Of a DNA stretch of 64,000 nucleotides, positions 27,291-36,501 are shown in pieces; the first letter of the stretch is position 1, and every line of letters starts with the position of its first letter. The notes under the pieces are model-generated. The model was given only the letters and a program-made list of their open reading frames with translations, did not search any database and was not told the DNA's origin. The position numbers and the translations under genes were made by a program. The stretch lies in NCBI GenBank assembly GCA_965279595.1, contig OZ257246.1, forward strand, positions 186,001 through 250,000. The letters are read 5' to 3'. This stretch comes from CAIKLP01 sp965279595. Lineage in GTDB: Bacteria > Bacteroidota > Bacteroidia > Sphingobacteriales > Sphingobacteriaceae.

Positions 27291-29823
27291 CAAGTGCAAT
27301 GAAACCTGTAATGGGTTCATCTGCAATTTTAATTACATAAATATATGCACCTGCGGCAATATCTTGTGCTGCCCAAGCAAATTCTGGATCTTTAGATTCA
27401 AATAATATTTTACCCCAGCGATCAAATATTTGAATGGAAAATTCATCAGGACAAATAGTTCTATCTGATAAATAAATTTTAAATAAATCATTTACACCAT
27501 CCCCATTCGGACTAAAAACATTTGGTACATAAGGTTTTTCAACTTGTTCTAAAGGATTCACCCTAAATGCAACTGTCCTATAAGTTGTGTCATATTCATT
27601 ACAAAATTTATTGCTCAACAATTTAAATCGAACGAAATAATCTTGGTTTGAATTGATACCACAATCAGGGAAAACATTTAATTGAGAACTAATTGAATCA
27701 TTTCCTTCTACAGTTTGAAATTCTATTCTTATAGGTTCTGTACTTGGAAACATTGCCTCAGCAGAAAGGATCATAAAATCATCAAAATCAGGATCAAGCC
27801 CAGTAACATCAACGCTTTGCGGGTAACCAGCATTCAAATGATAAACTATAGAATCAGGTTTTATAATAGATGGTAAATCATTAGGAGGTAAATCATAAAC
27901 TACTTTTAATCGAGTTGTATCAAATTTTTCATTCAAACATTTATTGTCTCTAATTAAAAAATCAATTGATAAATTACTTCCTGCATAAAAATTATCGCAG
28001 GTTGGAGTCCAACAAAATTCATATTGTTTCAACCCTGGCACTTGATCAACCAATCTGAAAGTTGCACCATTTGCTAAGAAATCATAATTCACATTTTGTA
28101 AATACAAATCCAAATCATCTTCAATATCATTATCAGTACCTATAATAATAGCACATACTGGTTCACCAATAGTTGCATGAATAGTTCCATCAGGTTCAAC
28201 ATTAGAACCGTTAATACCAGATGCCTCCAAGAGAGGTGCATCATTGGCTAATTCCATAATATTCACTTTAACTAAAATGGTATCTAAGGCTTCATGTGGA
28301 CAAGCATTGTCACTTATGATGAATTCTAAATATGTACCCGTATCAATAACTGTAGAACAATCTGGAGTCCAGCAAAACTCAGCTGATATACTTTGTTGAC
28401 CTATTATAATTTGAGGAAGAGTTGCACCCAAATTAAAAAGATTAGTGCCTCGTGTGTTGGTCAGAATAGAAATTTGATCAGTAGCATTTAAATCAGTTCC
28501 ATTAATTTGAAAACAATTAGGCTCATTAATTTTTACATTAAATATATTAGATGGTAAATTGGTATTGATTTTAGGAATTTCATTAGGTACCGTTTGAAAT
28601 TCAAATTGAACTCTAACAGTATCTTCTTGTGTAAACGGACAAGAATTATCGTATAAAATAAAATCAATAAAGCTTCCATTACTTGTATCAATTGGACAAA
28701 TAGGAGTCCAGCAAAATTGAGTATTTACAGTAGCCAAACCTGAAGCATCAGATGGATTTAAGGTTGCACCAGAACTAAATAGTTTATGCATACCCAAAGT
28801 ATCTATTCTAAATCTAAGTGTCTCATCTAAATCACCATCTAAACCATTAAGGTCAAAACATCCTTGTTGACCAACAGTGAATAGCATAATGTTATTGGCT
28901 AAACTAGAAGTTAATACGGGTTTACTTCTAGGTGGACATTGAATAACTTCCAACTGCAATTCCCTTCTAATCTCACCGATTTTTACATTATCTCTAAACT
29001 CTTCACATAAAACTGAAATAACATAAACCCCAATTTGGGTTGGATTGATATATAAAATTGCTTTGTCGGCTTGAACAGTTAAATTAGGATTTCCATCTAT
29101 GAAATTACCCGTAGAGGGACCATATCCATTTCTCCAAATTACTTCATCATAAGGGCCTGCAACAGATACTGGCCTTGGGTTATTTGGGCTCGTGTTTCCA
29201 CCTGCTAAAGGAGTTATTAAACTAAAACGCAATTCATCCCCGTCTAAATCTACTGTTTTGAAATCATATTGAAATGCTTCTCCAACACATAAATAATTTA
29301 GGGGGTCACGTGTGAATTCAGGACTATTATTAATGAATTGTGAACCACCATTTGGATATGGTGAAGGAAACTCCATGTAAAATGCCATTGCAGTACCACC
29401 TGGATTTACAATGTTTTTTATAATATTATTTCTACAACATCTTTCCCAACTGACGTAATAACCATCCATATTGTTAAATATAGATGCGGGCATATTAAAT
29501 CTAGCTAAAAAAACCCCAGTCTGTACACACCGTAATTCAGGATTGATACAAAAGGTATTGAACTGAATAATATATATATTAACTCGAGGCATTCTGATAG
29601 ATAACTTCCTCTGATTAGTAACTTTATCAAAAATTGAAACCGTTATTTCATCATCAAGCGGTGAACCATCACAATCACGATACATTTTCATTTTCATTTC
29701 ATAAGTATCACCACTGATGTGTTTATAACTAAAATCACCACCCACAATATGGGTTGCATTTGTAGTTTGAGAACAAAAGATTAGTCCACAAATGATAAAT
29801 AAGAGTCGAAAATAAAAACGCAT
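27283..29823 (-). CDS. Surface protein with repeated CWTP modules and type B (gliding) T9SS sorting domain
   Basis: The start is ATG 29823 (MRFYFRLLFIICGLIF). The product is 846 aa. The signal peptide is followed by THIVGGDFSYKHISG, opening a 270-residue N-terminal domain with paired cysteines (YRDCDGS, ERCCRNN, CEEFRD). About four repeats of 85-90 residues follow (322-408, 437-522, 557-642, and a degenerate 668-756). The first three each have GTD/GLDGD, a CWTP motif and a DN-C pair. The final 80 residues, VPNVFSPNGDGVNDLFK to the end, are the gliding-motility-associated T9SS type B domain. It is probably an adhesin-like surface protein. It is downstream of a paralogue in the same operon. Confidence 0.85.
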   Translation of the reverse strand: MRFYFRLLFIICGLIFCSQTTNATHIVGGDFSYKHISGDTYEMKMKMYRDCDGSPLDDEITVSIFDKVTNQRKLSIRMPRVNIYIIQFNTFCINPELRCVQTGVFLARFNMPASIFNNMDGYYVSWERCCRNNIIKNIVNPGGTAMAFYMEFPSPYPNGGSQFINNSPEFTRDPLNYLCVGEAFQYDFKTVDLDGDELRFSLITPLAGGNTSPNNPRPVSVAGPYDEVIWRNGYGPSTGNFIDGNPNLTVQADKAILYINPTQIGVYVISVLCEEFRDNVKIGEIRRELQLEVIQCPPRSKPVLTSSLANNIMLFTVGQQGCFDLNGLDGDLDETLRFRIDTLGMHKLFSSGATLNPSDASGLATVNTQFCWTPICPIDTSNGSFIDFILYDNSCPFTQEDTVRVQFEFQTVPNEIPKINTNLPSNIFNVKINEPNCFQINGTDLNATDQISILTNTRGTNLFNLGATLPQIIIGQQSISAEFCWTPDCSTVIDTGTYLEFIISDNACPHEALDTILVKVNIMELANDAPLLEASGINGSNVEPDGTIHATIGEPVCAIIIGTDNDIEDDLDLYLQNVNYDFLANGATFRLVDQVPGLKQYEFCWTPTCDNFYAGSNLSIDFLIRDNKCLNEKFDTTRLKVVYDLPPNDLPSIIKPDSIVYHLNAGYPQSVDVTGLDPDFDDFMILSAEAMFPSTEPIRIEFQTVEGNDSISSQLNVFPDCGINSNQDYFVRFKLLSNKFCNEYDTTYRTVAFRVNPLEQVEKPYVPNVFSPNGDGVNDLFKIYLSDRTICPDEFSIQIFDRWGKILFESKDPEFAWAAQDIAAGAYIYVIKIADEPITGFIALVK

Positions 29824-29855
29824 TAGATTCAAATATACTATTAAATTATTGATTA

Positions 29856-31370
29856 TCAACGGAGCAAACTTAATGTAGCATTATAAGTTTGAGCATTCAC
29901 TTTTAAGCTTATAAAATAGACACCCTCAGGTACTTTTTCCCCATCCCATTTAAAATTAAGGTCCTTGCTTTGGTATATCAATTTGCCCCATCGGCTAAAT
30001 ATTTTAAGCTCAAAATCATTGCCACAATTCTTAGGAAAGCTGGTTGGTAACTGGAAAAAATCATTAATTCCATCTGAATTCGGGGTAAATACATTGGGCA
30101 ATTTCTCTTTGAAATTGAATTTTTCTGGAACAGTTAAACTTGCATTTACAAACAAATTCGCTTTTAAAGGTAAAGGGCAAGAAGCATCCCCAACCATAAA
30201 GCTAATATTCAAAGAATCTGATTGAATTATATCGCAACTTGCTGTAAAACAAAATTCTGCCAATCTGGGTGAAAGCCCCTTAACACTTGTGAATGTAATT
30301 GTACCGTAATTAAATCCAGGATCTATTGAATCAATAAAAATTTGCAAAGTATCAGTTAAATTTGAATCAGTGGCTTCAATTTGAAAACATAATTTTTCGT
30401 TTGGAACAAAGTTTAGATTTGAAATATCACTTATTGCATTGAGTTTTGGGCTAAAACGAATTGGGCAATTAACTACTGCAAATTGTAATTCTCTTCTTAT
30501 CTCTCCCAATTTAACTCCATTTCTATACTCTTCACATTTGATAGCTGCTACATAAACTCCAATTTGATTTGGTCTAACTGTTAATTCCCCTGTAGATGAA
30601 TCAATTTTTAAATCAGGGTTTCCATCCATGATATTTGAAAAATTTGGACCATATCCATTTGCCCAATCAATGGGTGCATAAGGCTGTGCTAAAGGTACAT
30701 TTTGTCCGGTTTGATTAGTAAGATTTGCTTGATCAGTATGTCCTTTCAATGGTTCTACTACAGAATACACCAATGAATCACCATCAATATCAATTGCACT
30801 AAAATCCAAATTATATAATTCAGATGCACATAAATTAGCGGATGGATAATTCTGAAAAACCGGACTTGAATTTACCATTAATATGGAAGCTTGTGACAAA
30901 GCAGGCATTTCTAAATAAAAAACAATTCCTAAATTTTGTGGATCATTCACATTCAATGCTAATGAGTTTCTACAACACTGCTCATAGCTTAAATAATATC
31001 CAGAAGGGTTTGTAAACATACTTGAATCCAAAACAACAGTAGCAACATATTCTCTTTTCTGAACACAATTAATTGGACTACTAATGCAATTCACATTACT
31101 AAAATCAACAATATAGGTAGTGTCAATTGCTAATTGAAAGGTGGTGTCTAAATCATTATTCCCAATCTTAAACATTCCTATTTTCAAAGCACCCGGAGGA
31201 AATTCAATTGAATTAGGGCCACAATCTTTATAATAATCTAACTGAATTCTATATTGATTTGCACCTAAATATTGAACATTAAAACCTCCACCAACAATAT
31301 GTGAAGCTTGAGTTTGGCTGAAAACCATAAGCATTTGAAAAACCCATAAAAGCCAAATTTTCTTCCCCAT
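29856..31370 (-). CDS. Shorter paralogue with type B (gliding) T9SS sorting domain
   Basis: The start is ATG 31370 (MGKKIWLLWVFQMLMVF). The product is 504 aa. After the signal peptide comes SHIVGGGFNVQYLG and the same N-terminal domain as its neighbour (YYKDCG, EQCCRNS, KCEEYRNGVKLGEIRRE), but only one repeat module (about 310-405, with CFTASC in place of CWTP). It ends in PNVFTPNSDGINDFFQ, the gliding-type T9SS domain. The gap to the next gene is 32 bp. It probably arose by tandem duplication followed by gain or loss of repeat modules. Confidence 0.85.
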   Translation of the reverse strand: MGKKIWLLWVFQMLMVFSQTQASHIVGGGFNVQYLGANQYRIQLDYYKDCGPNSIEFPPGALKIGMFKIGNNDLDTTFQLAIDTTYIVDFSNVNCISSPINCVQKREYVATVVLDSSMFTNPSGYYLSYEQCCRNSLALNVNDPQNLGIVFYLEMPALSQASILMVNSSPVFQNYPSANLCASELYNLDFSAIDIDGDSLVYSVVEPLKGHTDQANLTNQTGQNVPLAQPYAPIDWANGYGPNFSNIMDGNPDLKIDSSTGELTVRPNQIGVYVAAIKCEEYRNGVKLGEIRRELQFAVVNCPIRFSPKLNAISDISNLNFVPNEKLCFQIEATDSNLTDTLQIFIDSIDPGFNYGTITFTSVKGLSPRLAEFCFTASCDIIQSDSLNISFMVGDASCPLPLKANLFVNASLTVPEKFNFKEKLPNVFTPNSDGINDFFQLPTSFPKNCGNDFELKIFSRWGKLIYQSKDLNFKWDGEKVPEGVYFISLKVNAQTYNATLSLLR

Positions 31371-31399
31371 TATATTCTTAAAATTAAGGTATTTAAGCA

Positions 31400-31407
31400 T
31401 ACCTTTG
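31400..31407 (+). promoter_or_regulatory. -7 element TACCTTTG of rlmD
   Basis: TACCTTTG fits TAnnTTTG and ends 15 bases before ATG 31423. Its last three bases form an in-frame TTG that mimics a start codon. The -33 TTTG is not clear. Confidence 0.5.
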
Positions 31408-31422
31408 AAATTTGAATTCAAA

Positions 31423-32844
31423 ATGGCGGAAAAAACTTTTAATAAATATGAGCAAATAGAAATTCTTGACATTGCCTCTGAGGGTAAATGTGTAGCAAAA
31501 ATCGATGACTATGTGCTTTTTGTAGACCAAGTTGTGCCCGGAGATATTGTTGATTTAGAAGTTTTTAGAAAGAAAAAGAATTTTGCAGAAGCCAAGGCTA
31601 CTTTCTTTCATCAACTTTCGAATAAGCGAGCTGAAGTTTTTTGTGATCACTTTCATACTTGTGGTGGATGCAAATGGCAGAATTTAAAATATGAACATCA
31701 ATTAGCATTTAAGCACAAAACTGTAAAAGAAAATTTAACAAGAATTGCCAAAGTAGCACTTCCAGAAATTGATCCAATTGTAGGTTCGGATGAAATTCAG
31801 TTTTATAGAAATAAAATGGAATATACATTTTCAAACAAACGATGGTTAACGAAAGAAGAAATAAATTCTGGTGAACAATTTGAAGAAAGTGCATTAGGTT
31901 TTCATGTACCTAAAAGATTTGATAAAATTATTGCAATTGAAAAATGCCATTTACAAGATGATAAAGCAAATGCAATTAGAAATAGCACCTCTCAATTTTG
32001 CAAGGATCATCAATTTTCTTTTTATGATATCAAACAGAACGTAGGATTGATGAGGAATTTAATCATCAGAAATACGAGTACCAATGAATGGATGATTATT
32101 GTAGTTTTTGCTGAAAATGATGAAGAGAAAATTCATTTACTAATGAATCATTTGAAATCAAATTTTTCATTTATCACTTCTTTACTTTATGTGGTTAATG
32201 AGAAAAAAAATGATACTATTTACGATCAAGAAATTCATAATTGGAATGGAAAAGATTTCATCACAGAGCAAATGGTAAATTTGCAAGGAACCACTTTGTC
32301 TTATAGAATTAGTCCAAAAGCATTTTATCAAACAAATTCAAAACAAGCAGAAAAATTATATCAATTAACAGCTGAATTTGCAGATTTAAAAGGCACAGAA
32401 TTGGTTTATGATTTATATACAGGCACTGGCACCATTGCTAATTATATTGCAGCTTCTGTAAAAAAAGTAATAGGAATTGAATTTGTTGAAGAAGCCATTA
32501 TTGATGCGAAAATTAATTCAGAAATAAACAATATCACAAATACTTTATTTTTCGCAGGTGATATGAAAAATGTGTTGAATGATGAATTTATTAATCAATA
32601 TGGAAGACCTGATTTAGTTATTACAGACCCTCCAAGAGCTGGAATGCATGAAGACGTAACTAATAAATTATTAGAAATGAGAAGTGATAAAATAGTTTAT
32701 GTAAGCTGCAACCCTGCTACACAAGCGAGAGATTTGGCTATTCTTGACAGTGCTTATGAAGTAATTAAAGTACAACCAGTAGATATGTTTCCACATACGG
32801 AACATGTGGAAAATATTGTACTTTTAAAATTAAGAACGAATTAA
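31423..32844 (+). CDS. rlmD: 23S rRNA (uracil(1939)-C(5))-methyltransferase RlmD
   Basis: This 473-residue TrmA/RumA family enzyme has an N-terminal TRAM domain (1-60). A 4Fe-4S site is formed by CDHFHTCGGC and a later Cys in EKCHLQ. The C-terminal SAM methyltransferase has YDLYTGTGTIANYIA, TDPPRAGMHED and catalytic Cys in VYVSCNPATQARD. It uses SAM to make 5-methyluridine in 23S rRNA; the exact target (1939 or 747) is assigned by family likeness. It is divergent from the T9SS genes. Confidence 0.88.
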   Translation: MAEKTFNKYEQIEILDIASEGKCVAKIDDYVLFVDQVVPGDIVDLEVFRKKKNFAEAKATFFHQLSNKRAEVFCDHFHTCGGCKWQNLKYEHQLAFKHKTVKENLTRIAKVALPEIDPIVGSDEIQFYRNKMEYTFSNKRWLTKEEINSGEQFEESALGFHVPKRFDKIIAIEKCHLQDDKANAIRNSTSQFCKDHQFSFYDIKQNVGLMRNLIIRNTSTNEWMIIVVFAENDEEKIHLLMNHLKSNFSFITSLLYVVNEKKNDTIYDQEIHNWNGKDFITEQMVNLQGTTLSYRISPKAFYQTNSKQAEKLYQLTAEFADLKGTELVYDLYTGTGTIANYIAASVKKVIGIEFVEEAIIDAKINSEINNITNTLFFAGDMKNVLNDEFINQYGRPDLVITDPPRAGMHEDVTNKLLEMRSDKIVYVSCNPATQARDLAILDSAYEVIKVQPVDMFPHTEHVENIVLLKLRTN

Positions 32845-32874
32845 AATATTCAATAGAATTAATTATTTTTAAAA

Positions 32875-33258
32875 ATGGAATTAAAAGATCTTCTAGACAG
32901 TTCACACAATCCAAAACAGGAAAGTCCGCTGAAAAGTTTAGAAACAGACCTCATATTATATAGTGATAGTTTGAAAGAAATTGCAATTGAAATAATTGCA
33001 GAAGGAGTCTCTAACTATCCTATCTTTATTGCGCATCAACATGAAGTGTCATTGGGTGAAATGGTTCTAAATAAAGAAGAAGTGTCAACTGAATGGAGTA
33101 TCAATGTAGCAACCTTAGATGATTTTTTGGAGGCGGGTGCTATTGAAAAAAACAAAGTTGAATTTTTCAAAAAAAACTATAAAGATCCAGAAAAGTTCAT
33201 GTGTCTTTTTGTTGTTGTTCCTGAAGGTGCTAATTTTGTATTTTACCCTTATAAATAA
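32875..33258 (+). CDS. Conserved hypothetical protein, 127 aa
   Basis: This is a soluble protein with no signal peptide. Segments SDSLKEIAIEIIAEGVSNYP, IFIAHQHEVSLGE and FMCLFVVVPEGANFVFYP suggest an alpha-beta fold. I do not recognise a named family, though similar short proteins occur in Bacteroidota. It is 30 bp after rlmD and 11 bp before a phosphoribosyltransferase, probably in one operon. Confidence 0.68.
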   Translation: MELKDLLDSSHNPKQESPLKSLETDLILYSDSLKEIAIEIIAEGVSNYPIFIAHQHEVSLGEMVLNKEEVSTEWSINVATLDDFLEAGAIEKNKVEFFKKNYKDPEKFMCLFVVVPEGANFVFYPYK

Positions 33259-33269
33259 TTTTTAAAGAA

Positions 33270-33776
33270 ATGGCTGCAAAGAAAAAAATTAAAGTTTTAG
33301 ACCATCAACAAATAAAACAAAAAATTGATCGCATAGCCTTTCAAATTTTGGAAGATAGCTTTGATGAAAAAGAAATTGTAATTGCCGGAATTGCTAGCAG
33401 GGGTTATATTTTAGCGGAGCGCTTGCAAAAAGTATTAAAGAAAATTTCTAAAATAAATATAAGTTTAATTGAAATCACTTTAGATAAAGATAGCAATCAC
33501 TTAGTTGCAAGCACAAATGTGCCAATAGAAAAATGTAAAAATAAAACCATCATATTGGTTGATGATGTTTTAAATTCAGGCAGAACTTTGGTATATGGAT
33601 TAGCAGTGTTTTTAGACATACCAACAAAAAAAATCAGAACAGCCGTACTAATAGATAGAAGCCATAAGTTATTTCCCATTTCAACTGATTATGCTGGATA
33701 CACTATTTCTACAGTGTCACAAGAACATATTTCAGTGGTATTTGACAAAAAGGAAGACGCAGTTTATTTATCCTAA
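33270..33776 (+). CDS. Type I phosphoribosyltransferase, PyrR/Upp-like
   Basis: This 168-residue protein has the PRPP-binding motif ILVDDVLNSGRTL, an N-terminal GIASRGYILAERL loop and a YTISTV region, all typical of PyrR-like phosphoribosyltransferases. It could transfer phosphoribose to a pyrimidine base or act as a regulator; the sequence does not decide. The stop overlaps convergent aroK by 4 bp. Confidence 0.82.
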   Translation: MAAKKKIKVLDHQQIKQKIDRIAFQILEDSFDEKEIVIAGIASRGYILAERLQKVLKKISKINISLIEITLDKDSNHLVASTNVPIEKCKNKTIILVDDVLNSGRTLVYGLAVFLDIPTKKIRTAVLIDRSHKLFPISTDYAGYTISTVSQEHISVVFDKKEDAVYLS

Positions 33777-34300
33777 ATAAAATTTATTTTTTGAAGTTCA
33801 GATTCTATTTGATCAATAGAAATTGTTAAACCATTCATTTCAATATCTGCTTGTTGATAAATTGTTTTTCTAATTGAAAGATTTTTTTCAATAAAATCAA
33901 GTAATTGACCACCATCTAACCCTTTTATACTTGGTCTGATATTTTTTGCATTCAATAATCTAAAATGAATTGTTTTCACATCTAAAGAAATATAAATACT
34001 TAATCCATTTTCTTTAATGAATTGTAGGTTGTTATCAAAACAAGGTGTACCGCCTCCTGTGGCCATTACAAAATTATTTTGATCACGGAACTCATACAAA
34101 CATTCCGTTTCCATTTTCCTAAAGGCATCTTCACCTAAATATTTAAAAATTTCATTAACAGAACATTGCGCTTTTTGCTCAATTATTTTATCTAAATCAA
34201 CAAAATTGAACTTTAATTTTCGAGCTAATTTTTTACCAATGGTACTTTTCCCAGCTCCCATAAAACCAACCAAAAAAATATTTTTTTTATGAGCTAACAT
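33773..34300 (-). CDS. aroK: Shikimate kinase
   Basis: AroK phosphorylates shikimate with ATP in aromatic amino-acid synthesis. The 175-residue protein has the P-loop FMGAGKSTIGKKLA, FVDLDKIIE, FRKMETECL, and ATGGGTPC for shikimate binding, with the lid Arg in KNIRPSIKG. Length is normal. It is the last gene of a minus-strand run 37074-33773 with gaps of 15 bp or less, so it is probably co-transcribed with the permease gene upstream. Confidence 0.95.
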   Translation of the reverse strand: MLAHKKNIFLVGFMGAGKSTIGKKLARKLKFNFVDLDKIIEQKAQCSVNEIFKYLGEDAFRKMETECLYEFRDQNNFVMATGGGTPCFDNNLQFIKENGLSIYISLDVKTIHFRLLNAKNIRPSIKGLDGGQLLDFIEKNLSIRKTIYQQADIEMNGLTISIDQIESELQKINFI

Positions 34301-34311
34301 AGCATCTATGG

Positions 34312-35373
34312 TTAACTATTAAGTTTGATTCTTGGATCAAGAAATCCATACAATACATCGACTAATAAATTAATGATGACGAATAGGAATGCAATAAATA
34401 AAACTGCTCCCATTACCACTGGAAAATCAGATAACTCTAAAGCATCGACTGTAACTTTACCTAGTCCATTCCATCCAAAAATATATTCAACAAAAAAAGC
34501 TCCAGCCATTAATGATGCGAACCAGCCTGAAACAGCGGTAACAACGGGATTCAAAGCATTTCGTAATGCATGATTTACTACTATTGAATAAGCAGATAAA
34601 CCTTTTGCTTTAGCGGTTCTAATATAATCCATACTCAAAACTTCCAACATACTGCTTCTAGTAAGTTGAACAATTATTGCGAGTGGTCTTATACCTAATG
34701 TAAGTGCGGGTAATACTAGATTATCTAATCGAAGAATTTTTCCAACAAATGGATCATAGTCATATAAACTTCCTGACAAATTTAGGCCTGTATAATCGCC
34801 TAACAAAAAAGCGAATATCCATGCAATTAAAATACCTGCAAAAAAAGAAGGCATTGACACACCAAATATTGCTGATGACATAGCTAAGCGATCAACCCAA
34901 GTATCCTTATATATAGCAGCAAACACTCCCATTGTAATACCAACCAAAGTAGCGAATAACATAGAAACTAAAGCTAAAATTGCAGTATTAGGAATGGTAT
35001 TCCAAAGTATTTCGGTAACCTCTTTTTTAGTTTGATAAGATCTTCGCAAATAAGGTTTTTTCAAAACCAAAATTTTTGAATTACTAAAATTTATGATCGG
35101 CAAATAATGATACCTTGCTAAAACATCCGAATCAGTTGAATGGATACTGATTATAGAAAGATCATTCAAATAATTTATAAATTGAATAGATTTTGGTTTA
35201 TCTAACCCAAACTCTTTTTTCACTGCTTCCAATGTTGCCACATCAGTTCGTTGACCTTGTGTCATACGTGCTGCATCACCTGGCAGAATACTAAATAAAG
35301 TAAATACTACAAGTATGACTCCAAACAAAACTAAGAGCCCGTAACCAATTCGTTTGATGAAATAACCAAACAT
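34312..35373 (-). CDS. Peptide ABC transporter permease, DppB/OppB type
   Basis: This 353-residue inner-membrane protein begins MFGYFIKRIGYGLLVLFGV, typical of OppB/DppB. It contains the EAA-loop region SMDYIRTAKAKGLS and ends FGFLDPRIKL-like, here YGFLDPRIKLNS. The first extracytoplasmic loop (about 60-125) is longer than in E. coli DppB. No DppC, D or F gene is adjacent. A peptide-binding lipoprotein lies at 897-2540, about 32 kb away. The gap to the preceding gene is one base. Confidence 0.88.
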   Translation of the reverse strand: MFGYFIKRIGYGLLVLFGVILVVFTLFSILPGDAARMTQGQRTDVATLEAVKKEFGLDKPKSIQFINYLNDLSIISIHSTDSDVLARYHYLPIINFSNSKILVLKKPYLRRSYQTKKEVTEILWNTIPNTAILALVSMLFATLVGITMGVFAAIYKDTWVDRLAMSSAIFGVSMPSFFAGILIAWIFAFLLGDYTGLNLSGSLYDYDPFVGKILRLDNLVLPALTLGIRPLAIIVQLTRSSMLEVLSMDYIRTAKAKGLSAYSIVVNHALRNALNPVVTAVSGWFASLMAGAFFVEYIFGWNGLGKVTVDALELSDFPVVMGAVLFIAFLFVIINLLVDVLYGFLDPRIKLNS

Positions 35374-35374
35374 A

Positions 35375-36487
35375 TTAGTTAGGAATTGTTTTTACTAATT
35401 CTTCCATAGTAGGCAAAGTGCGATAATGCCATTTATTCAGAATTACACCATTGCGTATCATTAGTATTCCTGGATTTGCTCGTACCATGGTTTTCAAAGT
35501 AGTTGCATCGCAATAATAAAATGGATACATCACATTTGATTCATGTCTGAAAAATTCAGTTTGTTCACCATTAGTTGAAGTTAAACCAATGGTGCGAATT
35601 TTATAAGTTTTTTCTAATGAAAGCGCTAATTCATTTATTTTTTGGAATGCTGATTTTTCTGACTCAGCTAGATTATAAGCAACTACCCACAATTGCACAT
35701 CGGGGTAAGTAATAAAATCTTCCGAATAATCATTTCCATCTGCATCTGTAATTCTTAAGTCTTTAATTTTTGGTTTATATCCTTCCCGAATTAATTTATT
35801 ATCAGTCTTTACCCATTTCCAAGTACTGTCTTGCCAAGGGTAATTTTGCATTGTAAATTCTTTCGTAATGCCATCTTTCTCATAATACATAATGGTTTCA
35901 AAAGAATCTTTAATTGCACCTTCTGGAACTTTCATTAATTCTGGAATGTTATTTCCTTTTTTATATGGAAGAAAATCAACCACTGGTAAAAATAGAACAC
36001 AATAAATTCCAAAAAATAAAGCAATACCTGCAGAACCCCAATAAATAATATATTGTCTGCTTGCACCCATGTTGGAATGAATTTTTGTTCTGTTTAAAAA
36101 TATAATCAAAATAAAAATTAATAAAATTAAATCTTTTCCAAAAGATTGCCACGGAGTTAATTTAATTGCGTCACCGAAGCATCCACAATCAGTTACTTTA
36201 CCACTTACAGCTGAATAACCAGTAAGCAAAGTGAAGAAAACTATCAACAATAAAAGCAACCATGATGTTTGTTTTGGTTTAATTGAAAACAATAATGCAA
36301 TGCCTAATAATACTTCCAACGCGCAAATGAGTACAGAAAGAATTAGTACTAATGGATTTAAAAATGTAGTACCAAAAACAACAAAATACTCTTCCAATTT
36401 AATGGAGAAGCCGATGGGGTCATTTAATTTAATTAAGCCGGAAATAATAAAAAGTATTCCAACAAAATATCTGCTAAACTTTATCAT
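35375..36487 (-). CDS. DoxX/MauE-like membrane protein with thioredoxin-like C-terminus (BT_3928 family)
   Basis: This 370-residue protein has about four membrane helices in residues 1-170, with SGLIKLNDPIGFSIKLEEYF and DCGCFGDAIKLTPW, which match the DoxX/MauE fold and the conserved CGCFGD motif. The C-terminal half looks like a thioredoxin-fold domain without a CxxC. I recall this layout as the BT_3928 family of Bacteroidota. Role unknown; a link to disulfide or quinone redox is possible. It lies in the aroK operon. Confidence 0.78.
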   Translation of the reverse strand: MIKFSRYFVGILFIISGLIKLNDPIGFSIKLEEYFVVFGTTFLNPLVLILSVLICALEVLLGIALLFSIKPKQTSWLLLLLIVFFTLLTGYSAVSGKVTDCGCFGDAIKLTPWQSFGKDLILLIFILIIFLNRTKIHSNMGASRQYIIYWGSAGIALFFGIYCVLFLPVVDFLPYKKGNNIPELMKVPEGAIKDSFETIMYYEKDGITKEFTMQNYPWQDSTWKWVKTDNKLIREGYKPKIKDLRITDADGNDYSEDFITYPDVQLWVVAYNLAESEKSAFQKINELALSLEKTYKIRTIGLTSTNGEQTEFFRHESNVMYPFYYCDATTLKTMVRANPGILMIRNGVILNKWHYRTLPTMEELVKTIPN

Positions 36488-36501
36488 TTTTCAAATTTAA
36501 A

